Assembly: GCA_021828405.1 (NCBI GenBank)
Contig: JAKARZ010000014.1
Location: 1-43,318, forward strand
From: Bacillota bacterium
Lineage (GTDB): Bacteria; Bacillota_E; Sulfobacillia; Sulfobacillales; JAIMBI01
DNA length: 43,318 nt
Reading direction: 5' to 3'
Part shown: in pieces, positions 1 to 8,010 of the stretch
Layout: the number at the start of each line of letters is the position of its first letter
Position numbering within the stretch: the stretch's first letter is position 1
Notes under the pieces: model-generated
Seen by the model: the letters and a program-made list of their open reading frames with translations, nothing else
The model's database searches: none
What the model was told of the DNA's origin: nothing
Made by a program: the position numbers and the translations under genes

Positions 1-720
1 CAGCACCATCTGGGCTGCCAGGGCAAACAGGCCAAAGGCCACCGTCACCAGCCCCAGCGCCATGAACATGCCGCGCGGAATCACGCGGCTGTCCTGAAAT
101 TCTTCGGCCAGCGGGGTGACCCACTCGAAGCCGACAAAAACGAACACGCCCAGCGCCAGGGCCTGAATCCAGTTCGGGCCCATCCGCAGCGCGGTGTGCC
201 AGTGGGGGGCCGGCACGTGGCCCAGTGCCAGCAGGGCCACCACCACCAGGCTCCCCAGCAGAAACAGGCCGTTTAGGTCCTGCACCCAGCCGGCCACCTT
301 GATGCCCCTGAGGTTCAGCAGCGTGACCAGCCCCAGTAGCGCAGCAATCCACACGAGCCCGGGCACCTCCGGCAGCACGGCCAGAAACACGTGGCCCAGC
401 ACAAACGCATCAGCCGCAATCACAAACACGACCGTACCTACGTAAACCAGCGACGCCACCATGGACAATTGGTCCGAGGCGCCGCGGCGAATCCACACGC
501 GAATCGCGGCGGCCGAGGGGTAGAGGGCGGTCAGTTCCGAGAAGTTGCCCGCCGCGAGCGTCACCAGCACGCCCGCCACCAGGATGGCCAGCCAGCCGGA
601 CCGGCCGCCCGCGTACCCCGCGAGCTCGGCCACGGCCAGAAAGTTGATGGCGGCCGAAGCCAGGCCGGCGCTGGTGGAAACCGCGGTGCGGAGCGGGAGC
701 ACCCGCTTTAAGCCGGCCAC
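1..720 (-). CDS. APC-family amino acid permease, C-terminus beyond window
   Basis: This is the N-terminal 240 residues of a membrane permease of the APC (amino acid-polyamine-organocation) superfamily; the gene runs off the left edge. Translating the complement from a GTG at 720 gives an uninterrupted frame with several hydrophobic segments. Family-typical stretches include SAAINFLAVAELAG near the N-terminus, LLNLRGIKVAG in the middle, and FVGFEWVTPLAEE, which resembles the conserved FxGFE region of APC transporters. The start is supported by a GGGGG ribosome binding site overlapping the end of the upstream gene, whose TAG stop lies one base before the GTG. The two genes are therefore probably cotranscribed. 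The substrate cannot be told from the sequence; an amino acid or amine is most likely. Confidence 0.8.
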   Translation of the reverse strand, partial: MAGLKRVLPLRTAVSTSAGLASAAINFLAVAELAGYAGGRSGWLAILVAGVLVTLAAGNFSELTALYPSAAAIRVWIRRGASDQLSMVASLVYVGTVVFVIAADAFVLGHVFLAVLPEVPGLVWIAALLGLVTLLNLRGIKVAGWVQDLNGLFLLGSLVVVALLALGHVPAPHWHTALRMGPNWIQALALGVFVFVGFEWVTPLAEEFQDSRVIPRGMFMALGLVTVAFGLFALAAQMVL

Positions 721-721
721 A

Positions 722-1072
722 CTATTCCCCCCAAATCAGGAGCGCGATGATATCGAGCCGCATGACGTCGTCCTGGGAACCCCTGACGCGCAGGTCTCCG
801 CTCATGTACGGCTCGGTTGGCGTGGAGTCGCCCGAAAAGATGCGGACCAGCACCTCGGACGCTCCCTCCACAATGAGGTCGGCGGGGTCGGGGTCGCCGG
901 CCCCGGCGACGACGACCGCCACGCCGTCTCGGTAGCGAATCCAGTGTTCCTCGTCCGCATCGTCGGGCTGCACGAGAATCAGGCGATCCCAGTCGTGATT
1001 CATCTGCTGGAGTCGCTGATTGCGGTTGCAGGCTTCGGCAAAGCGCTGGAGCGTTTCAAAGAGCCCGCTCAC
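722..1072 (-). CDS. SCP2 sterol-binding domain-like small protein
   Basis: A protein of 116 residues that resembles the SCP2 (sterol carrier protein 2-like) fold: an N-terminal helix, then alternating strands with ADLIVEGASEVLVRIFSG and a C-terminal helix. Such stand-alone domains bind lipophilic ligands, but the bacterial forms rarely have a known ligand. A longer open frame extends upstream to 1264, but it lies inside the preceding gene. I chose the GTG at 1072 because it overlaps the upstream TGA stop (GTGTGA), as expected for translational coupling. The neighbours are a quinate-dehydrogenase-like gene upstream and an amino acid permease downstream. The domain assignment is tentative and rests on pattern resemblance only. 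Confidence 0.6.
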   Translation of the reverse strand: MSGLFETLQRFAEACNRNQRLQQMNHDWDRLILVQPDDADEEHWIRYRDGVAVVVAGAGDPDPADLIVEGASEVLVRIFSGDSTPTEPYMSGDLRVRGSQDDVMRLDIIALLIWGE

Positions 1073-1977
1073 ACGCCAACCTCGGCGGCCCGGCGCCTGA
1101 CAAAGGGCGCCAGGCCTGCGGCCCGCACCGTGTCGGCCCAGCGGGGGTCCAGAGCCCCCACCCCTGAGGCGGCCACCAGCGCCGCCTCCAGGACGTTCGT
1201 GCCAAAGGTGCGCCCGTCCAGTTGAGGGCTGGTGGTGGCCAGCGTGGACAAGCCGCGGGACCACAGCAGGTCGACATCGGCGGCGGTGGTGGTGGTGGTC
1301 AACACCACCTTCCCGTCCAAGCGTCCGGACAGATACCGCCGGATGAAGTGAAAGTCGCCGGCCACAACATCAGCCTCCTCAAAGTGGCGCACAAAGCGGG
1401 GGTCGGGAAGAGCCTCCTGCTCGCTGCCGACCGGGTACAGTTGCTCAAACGGAAGTTTGACCATCTCAGGCACCAGCCGCTGGCCAAGCTCCTGCAGTTC
1501 GGCCAGGCTCCGGATCGCGTAGTCGATGCGCGCCGAAAACATAAGATCGCCACACACCAGATTGAGCCCAGCCGCGTCCAGCGCCGCCGCCATCGGATAG
1601 CGGTCGAGCGCCGACACCATCAGCGCCGTCTGCCCCGGGTGCAGAATACCGTCCGCCACCAGCTCTCTCACCACCATCGGCTCCCAGACGGCCTTGATGC
1701 CGCCGCCGTCCACCACCGGGGTGGCCGAGGCGGCCTGGGCCAGCCGCTCGCCGGTGGGCACCGTGTAGCGGTGGGGGCCCACGGTGAGCCATCGGTCCAC
1801 GCCGCCCAGCCCGAGCGCATCCACGTGGCCGTCCAGGGCGCGGATCGTGTCGAGCGCGCGCTCGACGCTGCCATCCATGCCGCGGCGCTCCAGGTGAACC
1901 TCTTGGCCGAGGATCTTGAGCACCGCCGCGTGATCCCGGCGGGACGATCCCAGGCTCACGCTGACCACGGTCTTCAT
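1069..1977 (-). CDS. conserved protein resembling Firmicutes 'quinate 5-dehydrogenase'
   Basis: The product has about 302 residues. The opening VVSVSLGSSRRDHA and the following DALGLGGVD resemble a conserved Firmicutes family that databases label quinate 5-dehydrogenase. The true reaction is not established from this sequence, and I do not see a clear Rossmann GxGxxG motif near the N-terminus. The ATG at 1977 is preferred because AGGGGGTG sits just upstream; an in-frame GTG at 1983 is the alternative. The gene lies directly upstream of the SCP2-like gene and overlaps it. It may form a transcription unit with that gene and the amino acid permease, separate from lysS, which ends 45 bp upstream. 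Confidence 0.5.
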   Translation of the reverse strand: MKTVVSVSLGSSRRDHAAVLKILGQEVHLERRGMDGSVERALDTIRALDGHVDALGLGGVDRWLTVGPHRYTVPTGERLAQAASATPVVDGGGIKAVWEPMVVRELVADGILHPGQTALMVSALDRYPMAAALDAAGLNLVCGDLMFSARIDYAIRSLAELQELGQRLVPEMVKLPFEQLYPVGSEQEALPDPRFVRHFEEADVVAGDFHFIRRYLSGRLDGKVVLTTTTTAADVDLLWSRGLSTLATTSPQLDGRTFGTNVLEAALVAASGVGALDPRWADTVRAAGLAPFVRRRAAEVGV

Positions 1978-2021
1978 GGGCACCCCCTGTGCACAGGATT
2001 GTTCACACTGGGTCCATGATA

Positions 2022-3515
2022 TCAGGTGAGGGGCGTCGGCCCAGCATTCCGCAGCATGGGGAACAGCACCACGTCGCGAATGGAGGTCACCCCCGCGAGC
2101 AGCATGGCCACCCGGTCGACGCCGATGCCGAGTCCCCCGGTGGGGGGCATGCCGTGCTCCAGTGCCAGCAGAAAATCTTCGTCCAGTTCGGGCAGTTCAT
2201 CGTTGCCCTCGTCTCGCTCGCGCACCTGCGCCATGAACCGCTCGCGCTGGTCGAACGGGTCATTCAGCTCGGAGAAGGCATTGGCGAGCTCGGTGCCCCG
2301 ACAGAACAGCTCGAACCGCTCGGTGGTGCGCGGATCGACGGCCCGTCGCTTGGCCAGGGGGGAAATGTCCACCGGATGGTGCACTAGGAACGTGGGCTGC
2401 ACCAGGTCCCGCTCGACCACCGCACTCACCAGTTTGTCCAAGACCTGCACGCGGGTGAGCCCGGGGTCCAGCCGCACCCCCAAGTCCCTCGCCGCGGCGA
2501 GCGCCCGCTCCTTAGAGTCCAAATCCAGCAGATCTCGGCCGGTGCGCTCCCGGAAGCGCTCCACCATGTCGACCCGGGGATAGGGCGGTGTGAAGTCGAG
2601 GCGCACGCCGTCCACGTCCAGCACCAACCCCCCGGTCAGCGCTTGGCACAGGTGTGCCAGCAGGCGCTCCACCAAGCTCATGATTTCTTCGTAGCCCACG
2701 TACGCCCAGTAAAGCTCCAGCATGGTGAACTCGGCCCCATGATTGGCGTCCACGCCTTCGTTGCGAAACACCCGCCCAATTTCGTAGACCCGCTCAAAAC
2801 CTCCAATGATGAGCCGCTTTAAGTAGAGTTCGGTCGCTATGCGCAGGTACAGGTCCCGGTGCAGGGCGTTGTGGTGCGTGCGGAACGGCCGCGCCATGCC
2901 CCCGCCGGCAATCGGCACCAGCACGGGCGTCTCCACCTCGATAAAGCCCTCATCCTCTAGATGCGCACGCATGAGACGCACCGCCGCCGAGCGCACCTGA
3001 AAGGTGCGCACACTCTCGGGGTTGGTCATCAGGTCCACGTACCGCTGGCGGTACCGCAGGTCGGGATCCGTCAGGCCATGGCGCTTGTCGGGCATCCCCC
3101 GGAAGTTCTTAGACAGCGGCACCAATCGGGTCACAGCCAGCGAAACCTCACCGCGCCGGGTCTTGAAAATGGTCCCCTCCGCCCCCACGTGATCCCCGAG
3201 GTCCAATCCCTCCACTAGGGCGAGGGCGTCGGGCACCTCGGCGGTCACATGCAATTGAACGCGCCCCGAGGGGTCGTGTAGGTCTAAGAACGCCGCCTGG
3301 CCGTGCCCGCGAATGGCCAGGATGCGCCCCGCGACCGAGGTCGACTGGCCATCGTTGGCCGGATGTCCCGACACAATGTCACTGGCTAGGTGCGTTCGAG
3401 CAAACCGCGTCCGGCGATAAGGGTCCTGTCCCCGATCCCGCCACGCCTGCCACTTGGCGATGCGCGCCTGGCGCTGCGCTTCGCCCCGCCCTGGCTCCCT
3501 TCCTGCCTCCACCAC
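2022..3515 (-). CDS. lysS: lysyl-tRNA synthetase, class II
   Basis: This enzyme charges tRNA-Lys with lysine in the cytoplasm. The product is 497 residues, normal for bacterial class II LysRS. An N-terminal OB-fold (about residues 50-150) includes GRILAIRGHGQAAFLDLHD. Class II motif 2 is visible as VFRNEGVDANHGAEFTMLE, and motif 3 as GLGIGVDRVAMLLAG near the C-terminus. The GTG start at 3515 follows a run of G residues that can act as a ribosome binding site; the next codon is also GTG. The gene sits 31 bp downstream of greA, an arrangement common in Bacillota, and the two are probably cotranscribed. No T-box leader was seen upstream. Confidence 0.97.
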   Translation of the reverse strand: MVEAGREPGRGEAQRQARIAKWQAWRDRGQDPYRRTRFARTHLASDIVSGHPANDGQSTSVAGRILAIRGHGQAAFLDLHDPSGRVQLHVTAEVPDALALVEGLDLGDHVGAEGTIFKTRRGEVSLAVTRLVPLSKNFRGMPDKRHGLTDPDLRYRQRYVDLMTNPESVRTFQVRSAAVRLMRAHLEDEGFIEVETPVLVPIAGGGMARPFRTHHNALHRDLYLRIATELYLKRLIIGGFERVYEIGRVFRNEGVDANHGAEFTMLELYWAYVGYEEIMSLVERLLAHLCQALTGGLVLDVDGVRLDFTPPYPRVDMVERFRERTGRDLLDLDSKERALAAARDLGVRLDPGLTRVQVLDKLVSAVVERDLVQPTFLVHHPVDISPLAKRRAVDPRTTERFELFCRGTELANAFSELNDPFDQRERFMAQVRERDEGNDELPELDEDFLLALEHGMPPTGGLGIGVDRVAMLLAGVTSIRDVVLFPMLRNAGPTPLT

Positions 3516-3546
3516 GCGCCCCCCTGACCGCCCAGTCGCTAGACGC

Positions 3547-4017
3547 CTATTTGATCGACACCACTTGCATGCGAATGCGTCCGACCGGCGCGGTCACCTC
3601 CACCCAATCCTCTGCCTGTGCCCCCAGAAGCGCCTTGCCGACCGGCGAGTCCACCGAGATGCGGTTCTTCACCGGATCCGCTTCCGCGACCCCCACGATG
3701 ATGTACTCCTCCGGCGCGTCTTCGCCTTCTTCTTTGACGGTCACGTGGGAGCCAATGTGCACGACGTGCGGATCCTGCGCGGCTTCGTCCACGACCCGTG
3801 CGTTTCTGATCATGGTCTCCAGCGACTGAATACGCGCCTCGATGAGTCCCTGCTCGTTCTTCGCATCTTCATACTCGGAGTTCTCGGAGATGTCGCCGAA
3901 CTCGCGGGCCGTCTTGATGCGGTCCGCCACCTCGCCGCGCCGCACGGTCTTCAGGTGCTCCAACTCGTGCTCCATCTTTTTCAAGCCCTCGGCCGACACC
4001 AATAATTCACGTTCCAC
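3547..4017 (-). CDS. greA: transcription elongation factor GreA
   Basis: GreA rescues backtracked RNA polymerase by stimulating cleavage of the nascent RNA through the polymerase secondary channel. The product is 156 residues, close to the usual 158. The N-terminal coiled coil (about residues 10-75) has the family sequence AREFGDISENSEYEDAKNEQ, which includes the acidic tip residues that coordinate the catalytic magnesium. The C-terminal FKBP-like domain ends with the typical SPVGKALLGAQAEDWVEV region. The GTG start at 4017 is preceded by AAGAAGGGGACC. lysS follows 31 bp downstream on the same strand. Confidence 0.97.
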   Translation of the reverse strand: MERELLVSAEGLKKMEHELEHLKTVRRGEVADRIKTAREFGDISENSEYEDAKNEQGLIEARIQSLETMIRNARVVDEAAQDPHVVHIGSHVTVKEEGEDAPEEYIIVGVAEADPVKNRISVDSPVGKALLGAQAEDWVEVTAPVGRIRMQVVSIK

Positions 4018-4095
4018 CAGCTAGGTCCCCTTCTTTCTGCCTGCCGCCCCTGCCCCAGCCCTCACTGACGGCATCCTATGAGATGGCCTCCGCTC

Positions 4096-4632
4096 TCAGG
4101 CCCCCGAGGACCTGAGTGCCAGAAGCACCTGCTCCAGCGCGGTCACGTCGACCTGCACGTCACGGTCCAGCGGTGTCTCGCCCAAGATAATCGGCACCAC
4201 CGAACTGCGGTCCAGAAGCGATTCCATCAGCCGAATGCGCCGATCGGAGGCCAACAGCACCACCGCGTCAAACTGCCGCACACGCGCCGTCATCGCCAAA
4301 ATATTGTCGATCAGCGCCGCGCCCGTGAGGCTTGTGGCAAACGCCCGCCGCTCCGCATCCGTCATCACCCACACGAAATCCACACCCAACCGCGCCGCCA
4401 ATTGCTCCACGTCGGTCTTGTTGGCCACGGGAAACCCTATGAGCGCCACCCGATGCCCGACCCGAATCTCGCCCACGCTCTCCAGCCGCGAAATGAGCGT
4501 CCTATCGACGCCCAGCCGCGCGGACACCTCAGATTGAGACAGGCCCTCCGCCCGGAGCGCCATGGCCTGCTCCACCACCAGTCGAATTCGGGTGAGGCTG
4601 ACGAGCTTTTCTCCAATCCGCACCTGATCCAT
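4096..4632 (-). CDS. helix-turn-helix transcriptional regulator
   Basis: A protein of 178 residues with an N-terminal DNA-binding domain. The segment MALRAEGLSQSEVSARLGVD followed by RTLISRLESVGEIRVG (about residues 24-60) is a good helix-turn-helix match of the Cro/CI or sigma-region type. The remainder, with alternating hydrophobic strands such as RVALIGFPVANKTDVEQL and FDAVVLLASDRRIR, resembles an effector or oligomerisation domain that I do not recognise. A longer open frame reaches 5178, but its extra residues are low-complexity and overlap the divergent gene. The ATG at 4632 has GGCAGG just upstream. The regulator is 78 bp downstream of greA on the same strand's upstream side and divergent from the glycosyltransferase at 4816; its target is unknown. 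Confidence 0.7.
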   Translation of the reverse strand: MDQVRIGEKLVSLTRIRLVVEQAMALRAEGLSQSEVSARLGVDRTLISRLESVGEIRVGHRVALIGFPVANKTDVEQLAARLGVDFVWVMTDAERRAFATSLTGAALIDNILAMTARVRQFDAVVLLASDRRIRLMESLLDRSSVVPIILGETPLDRDVQVDVTALEQVLLALRSSGA

Positions 4633-4815
4633 GCCTGCCAAGCACCTTCCCGCGACGCGCCCCGACCGCGAAGGGCGACTCGTGGCGGGTTGCTCGTCTG
4701 AATTTGAGATTTTACCAGACCCGTGGCCGCGGCGCCATCTCTCGGGGCTGCGGCAGAATGCGCGGCTCGGCCGCGAACCCAAGCCCAAGCGCCGTGAGAT
4801 CACGAGGTGAGGCCC

Positions 4816-6200
4816 GTGCCCAGCCCGGCGCTGCGGCCCATCCTGGTGATGGGCCGCTTGGGCCTCCCCGGCTGGGGGCGCGCCGCCCTCGTGGCAGCGG
4901 CGCTCGCGGTGGCCGCGAGCCTGGCCGCCGTGGGAATGCACGTGCTGGGCCCCCGCAACCTGGAGCCGGTGGATCTGCGCGTCTATCTCGCCGGGGCGGC
5001 GGCCATCGTCCATCGGGCGCCCCTTTACCGAGCGGGCTTCGACTCGGCGCAGCGCCTGCCATTCACGTACCCGCCTGTCGCCGCTGTCCTGATGGTCCCC
5101 CTGTCCATCCTGGGAGAGCGACTGCTCTCGGTTCTGTGGGATGCCGGCTCCCTTGGTGCCCTGGCCTACGCGCTCCACCGGGTGATGGGCCGCCCTGGAT
5201 GGGCGGGGGTGCTGGCGGCGACGGCGCTCGCGCTCGTGACCCAGCCGGTGTTCGACAACCTGTCGCTCGGTCAGGTGGACATCCTCTTCATGGCGGCGGC
5301 CGTCGCCGGAGGCCTCGCGACGAACCCCATCCCTGGTCCGCCGGGTGGATTGGGCTCGCGGCCGCCGTCAAAGTGGTGCCGGGCCTTTTCATGCTCTACC
5401 TGCTGCTCACCCGCCGTTGGCGGCCGCTGGCCGTGGCCACCGGTGCCTGGGCGGTGCTCACCGGCGGCGGCTTTCTCCTCCGGCCAGCGTCCTCGTGGCG
5501 GTATTTTACGCACACGCTCTGGCAGGTTGGCCGACCTGGGTCACCCACGTCGTATCTGAACCAGTCTCTCTGGGGCATGGTGGACCGCTTAGGCCTCGGA
5601 GCCTGGCGCGGCCCCGTGCTGGCGATCGGCGTCACCCTCGTGGCGGTAGTGGGCCTCGGCCAGGCGCTGGCACTGCAGCGTGCCGGACAGCGGGAGTCGG
5701 CCATTGTGGCCGTGGGCCTCGTCGGGGTGCTGGTGTCGCCCATCGCGTGGATCCACGAAGCGGTGTGGACCCTTCCGGCCCTCGCCCGGCTGGTGGCCAC
5801 CGCCCGGCGCTCCCCGTCTTTGGATGCGCGCCGCCTGTGGTGGGGTGTTGCGGCCATCGCGCTCATGCTGTCCGCCCGACTGCCGGCGCTCGGCGCCAGG
5901 CTGGCTGAAGCCCACGTCGCCCTGCCGTTCGCCCAGGTGCTCGAAGACACCGTGGGACTGGTGGCGCTTGGGCTGTTGGTCTGGCACCGCCCGCACAAAT
6001 CCGCGCGCATCGACGGGTCGCCTTCCCCAAACGCGGGGTCGTCGACGCCCCAGAGCTCAGCGCAGGCGGCGCCGCTGGCCTGGGCTCTCCCGTCCCCGTT
6101 TTTTTCCCGGCCAAACAAGTTTTTGGGGTCGTTGAGAAGGAGTTGGGAGCCGGGCGGCGAATTTCTTAATGTACCGATGTCTGCGTGGCAGGCATCGTGA
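4816..6200 (+). pseudogene. GT87 (DUF2029) polyprenol-sugar mannosyltransferase-like membrane protein, frameshifted
   Basis: Family GT87 enzymes are multi-spanning membrane proteins that move a sugar, often mannose, from a polyprenyl-phosphate donor onto a glycolipid or glycan outside the membrane. The first part reads LRVYLAGAAAIVHRAPLYRAG then PFTYPPVAAVLMVPL, the classic GT87 N-terminal pattern. Near 5310-5350 the coding signal jumps from frame 1 to frame 3 (a -1 change). It continues as GWIGLAAAVKVVPGLFMLYL, NQSLWGMVDRL and SPIAWIHEAVWTLPAL to the stop at 6200. The joined product would be about 460 residues, normal for the family. Without the shift the first frame stops at 5559 after unrelated residues. 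The start chosen is the GTG at 4816 with GAGGTG upstream; an in-frame GTG at 4807 is possible. Either a true pseudogene or a one-base assembly error fits. Confidence 0.75.
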
Positions 6201-6268
6201 GCCGAAGTTGGATGGTCAGCCTCGTTGGCATCTCGTCTCCAACCCGACGCGAAAGGAGTTTCCGACGA

Positions 6269-7078
6269 ATGCGTCACTTTACGAGGGCTGCGGCCACCCT
6301 GCTGGCCGCCGGGGGCCTTCTTCTGGTTTCGGCGCCCGTCTCGGCGCCCGCCGTGGCTGCCGCGGGCATTGTCAACGCGCCGCGCCATGTCCTGACGGTC
6401 GGAAAGGGTACGCACGGCCATGGGGGCGGCGGGTCCATCTCCGCCTTCGGGTGGGCGTCCTCCAACTGGTCGGGCTACGCGGTCGACACCAGCAAGTACA
6501 GCGCCATCACCGGGCAGTGGGTGGTGCCCGCCGTCAGCCGCACCAAAGGCCCCACGTATTCATCGAGCTGGATTGGCATCGACGGGTTCAACAACAGCAG
6601 CCTGATTCAGACCGGCACCGAGCAGGACTATTCGTCCCACGGCGCGCAGTACTACGCATGGTGGGAGATCCTTCCTGCTGCGGAGACCGTGATTACCGGC
6701 GATCCTGTGTCGCCAGGCGACCACATGAGCGCCAGCATTGTCAACGACGGCAACGGAACGTGGACCATCACCCTCAACGACACCACCAAACCGTGGACGT
6801 TCACGACGACGCAGACGTACAGCGGCCCGGCCACCTCGGCCGAGTGGATCGAGGAGGCGCCCACCATCGGGGGGCACGTGGCCACGCTGGCCCATTATGG
6901 CCAGACCACCTTCGATCCCGGCACGGTCAACGCCAGCAATCCCAGCCTGGCTCCGTCCGATGGGGGCGTGATGATTCAGCGCCGGACCCAGGTGTCGACC
7001 CCGTCGGTGCCCGACAGCGACACAGACGGTTTCAACATGGCGTACGGGTCAACCTCACCACCCGCCCCCGCGAGCTAG
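6269..7078 (+). CDS. secreted glutamic peptidase, family G1 (eqolisin)
   Basis: Eqolisins are acid-active endopeptidases with a Gln-Glu catalytic dyad. The product is 269 residues. Residues 1-32 form a Sec signal peptide (MRHFTRAAATLLAAGGLLLV then an alanine-rich cleavage region). The mature part contains NWSGYAV, WIGIDGFNNSSLIQTG with the likely catalytic Gln114, and SAEWIEEAP with the likely catalytic Glu196. These match Gln53 and Glu136 of scytalidoglutamic peptidase by motif alignment. The ATG at 6269 has AAAGGAG ten bases upstream; the open frame begins earlier, at 6185, but without a ribosome binding site. The peptidase probably degrades protein outside an acid-loving cell. A hairpin at 7097-7119 follows. 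Confidence 0.88.
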   Translation: MRHFTRAAATLLAAGGLLLVSAPVSAPAVAAAGIVNAPRHVLTVGKGTHGHGGGGSISAFGWASSNWSGYAVDTSKYSAITGQWVVPAVSRTKGPTYSSSWIGIDGFNNSSLIQTGTEQDYSSHGAQYYAWWEILPAAETVITGDPVSPGDHMSASIVNDGNGTWTITLNDTTKPWTFTTTQTYSGPATSAEWIEEAPTIGGHVATLAHYGQTTFDPGTVNASNPSLAPSDGGVMIQRRTQVSTPSVPDSDTDGFNMAYGSTSPPAPAS

Positions 7079-7096
7079 CGCGGCGGGTCTCACGGA

Positions 7097-7119
7097 GAAG
7101 GGCCGATCGCCGGCCCTTC
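7097..7119. terminator. bidirectional terminator-like hairpin
   Basis: GAAGGGCCG and CGGCCCTTC form a perfect nine-base stem with the five-base loop ATCGC. It lies between the convergent G1 peptidase gene and the ABC transporter gene. There is no strong T-tract on either side, so termination may be weak or factor-assisted. Confidence 0.5.
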
Positions 7120-7174
7120 CCCTGCTCCTCGCCGACGGCGGCGGAAGCCCGCGCCACCAGGGTTCTTGCCAAGC

Positions 7175-7969
7175 CTAAGGGCGCTCGCCGCGCGTGTCCG
7201 CCTCGCCGTGCCGACCCAGCACCTGGAAGAAGACGGTTTCCAGGCTGTCCTCGGCGGAGAGGCCCGCTTGCGCCCGCAGTTCCGCGATAGTGCCGGCAGC
7301 ACGCTTCTTGCCCTCGTCCACGACGACGACAGACTCCGCGAGTGTCTCCACCAGCCCCAATTGGTGTGAGCTCAACACCACCGCCGCGCCATCGGCGCTC
7401 ATCTCCCGGAGCAGTTCCCGCACCTCGCGCTGACCCATGGGGTCGAGCCCAATCATGGGCTCATCCACCAGCAGCAGGCGTGCGCGCACCAGCCCCGCAC
7501 CCGCGAGAATCACCCGCTGGCGGAGCCCCTTGGACAGAGCGCCGCCCACCTTGTCCCGGTGCCGCGCGAGGTCAAGCCGCTCCATCCAGCGCTCGGCCTC
7601 CGCCTGCCACCCCGGCGGCAGCCGATGCAGGCGCGCCAAAAATCCCAGATGCTCATACACGGTGAGCGCCGGATACACGTCGGGCGACTCGGGCACCAGC
7701 CCCACCCGGCCATGCTCATGGCGAAGCGCCCGACCGCCCCACAGCACCTCTCCCCCATCCACCGGGACGAGACCCGCCATGCAGTAGAGCGTCGTGGTTT
7801 TGCCCGCTCCATTGGGTCCCACCAGCCCCAGAATATGCCCGGCCTCAACCTCAAACGACAAGCCATCGACGGCCGTGGTCTTTCCGAAGCGCTTGGTTAG
7901 GTTGCGCACCTCGAGCCGTTCGGACCCGTTCCCTTCCCGGTCGTGTGTCACCCTCGCATCACGGTCCAT
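7175..7969 (-). CDS. ABC transporter ATP-binding protein
   Basis: This is the nucleotide-binding subunit of an ABC transporter, probably an exporter, acting at the inner face of the membrane. The product is 264 residues. Walker A is GPNGAGKT (residues 51-58), the signature is the variant LSKGLRQRV, Walker B is LLLVDEPMIGLDP, and the switch histidine lies in VVLSSHQLG. The C-terminal tail, with ETVFFQVLGRHG, is typical of ABC-2-type ATPases. The open frame extends to 8137 but there it runs into the upstream permease gene. The ATG at 7969 has GGAGATGGAGGG directly upstream. The permease gene ends 41 bp before it, so the pair is an operon. The substrate is unknown. Confidence 0.92.
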   Translation of the reverse strand: MDRDARVTHDREGNGSERLEVRNLTKRFGKTTAVDGLSFEVEAGHILGLVGPNGAGKTTTLYCMAGLVPVDGGEVLWGGRALRHEHGRVGLVPESPDVYPALTVYEHLGFLARLHRLPPGWQAEAERWMERLDLARHRDKVGGALSKGLRQRVILAGAGLVRARLLLVDEPMIGLDPMGQREVRELLREMSADGAAVVLSSHQLGLVETLAESVVVVDEGKKRAAGTIAELRAQAGLSAEDSLETVFFQVLGRHGEADTRGERP

Positions 7970-8010
7970 CCCTCCATCTCCTCCATTGAGCCAATTCCCA
8001 TTGTTTCCCT

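Noticed and set aside
1222..2019. 265-codon plus-strand frame opposite the quinate-dehydrogenase-like gene
   Set aside because: It is histidine/arginine-rich with no domain pattern or ribosome binding site, and it is fully antisense to a better-supported gene.
5310..5350. Programmed -1 frameshift in the GT87 gene
   Set aside because: No slippery heptamer of X-XXY-YYZ type is in the right frame and no clear stimulatory structure was seen; a mutation or sequence error is simpler.
5396..6421. 341-codon open frame on the minus strand opposite the GT87 gene
   Set aside because: Its translation is low-complexity and arginine/proline-rich, without motifs; it is the shadow of the real gene in high-GC DNA.
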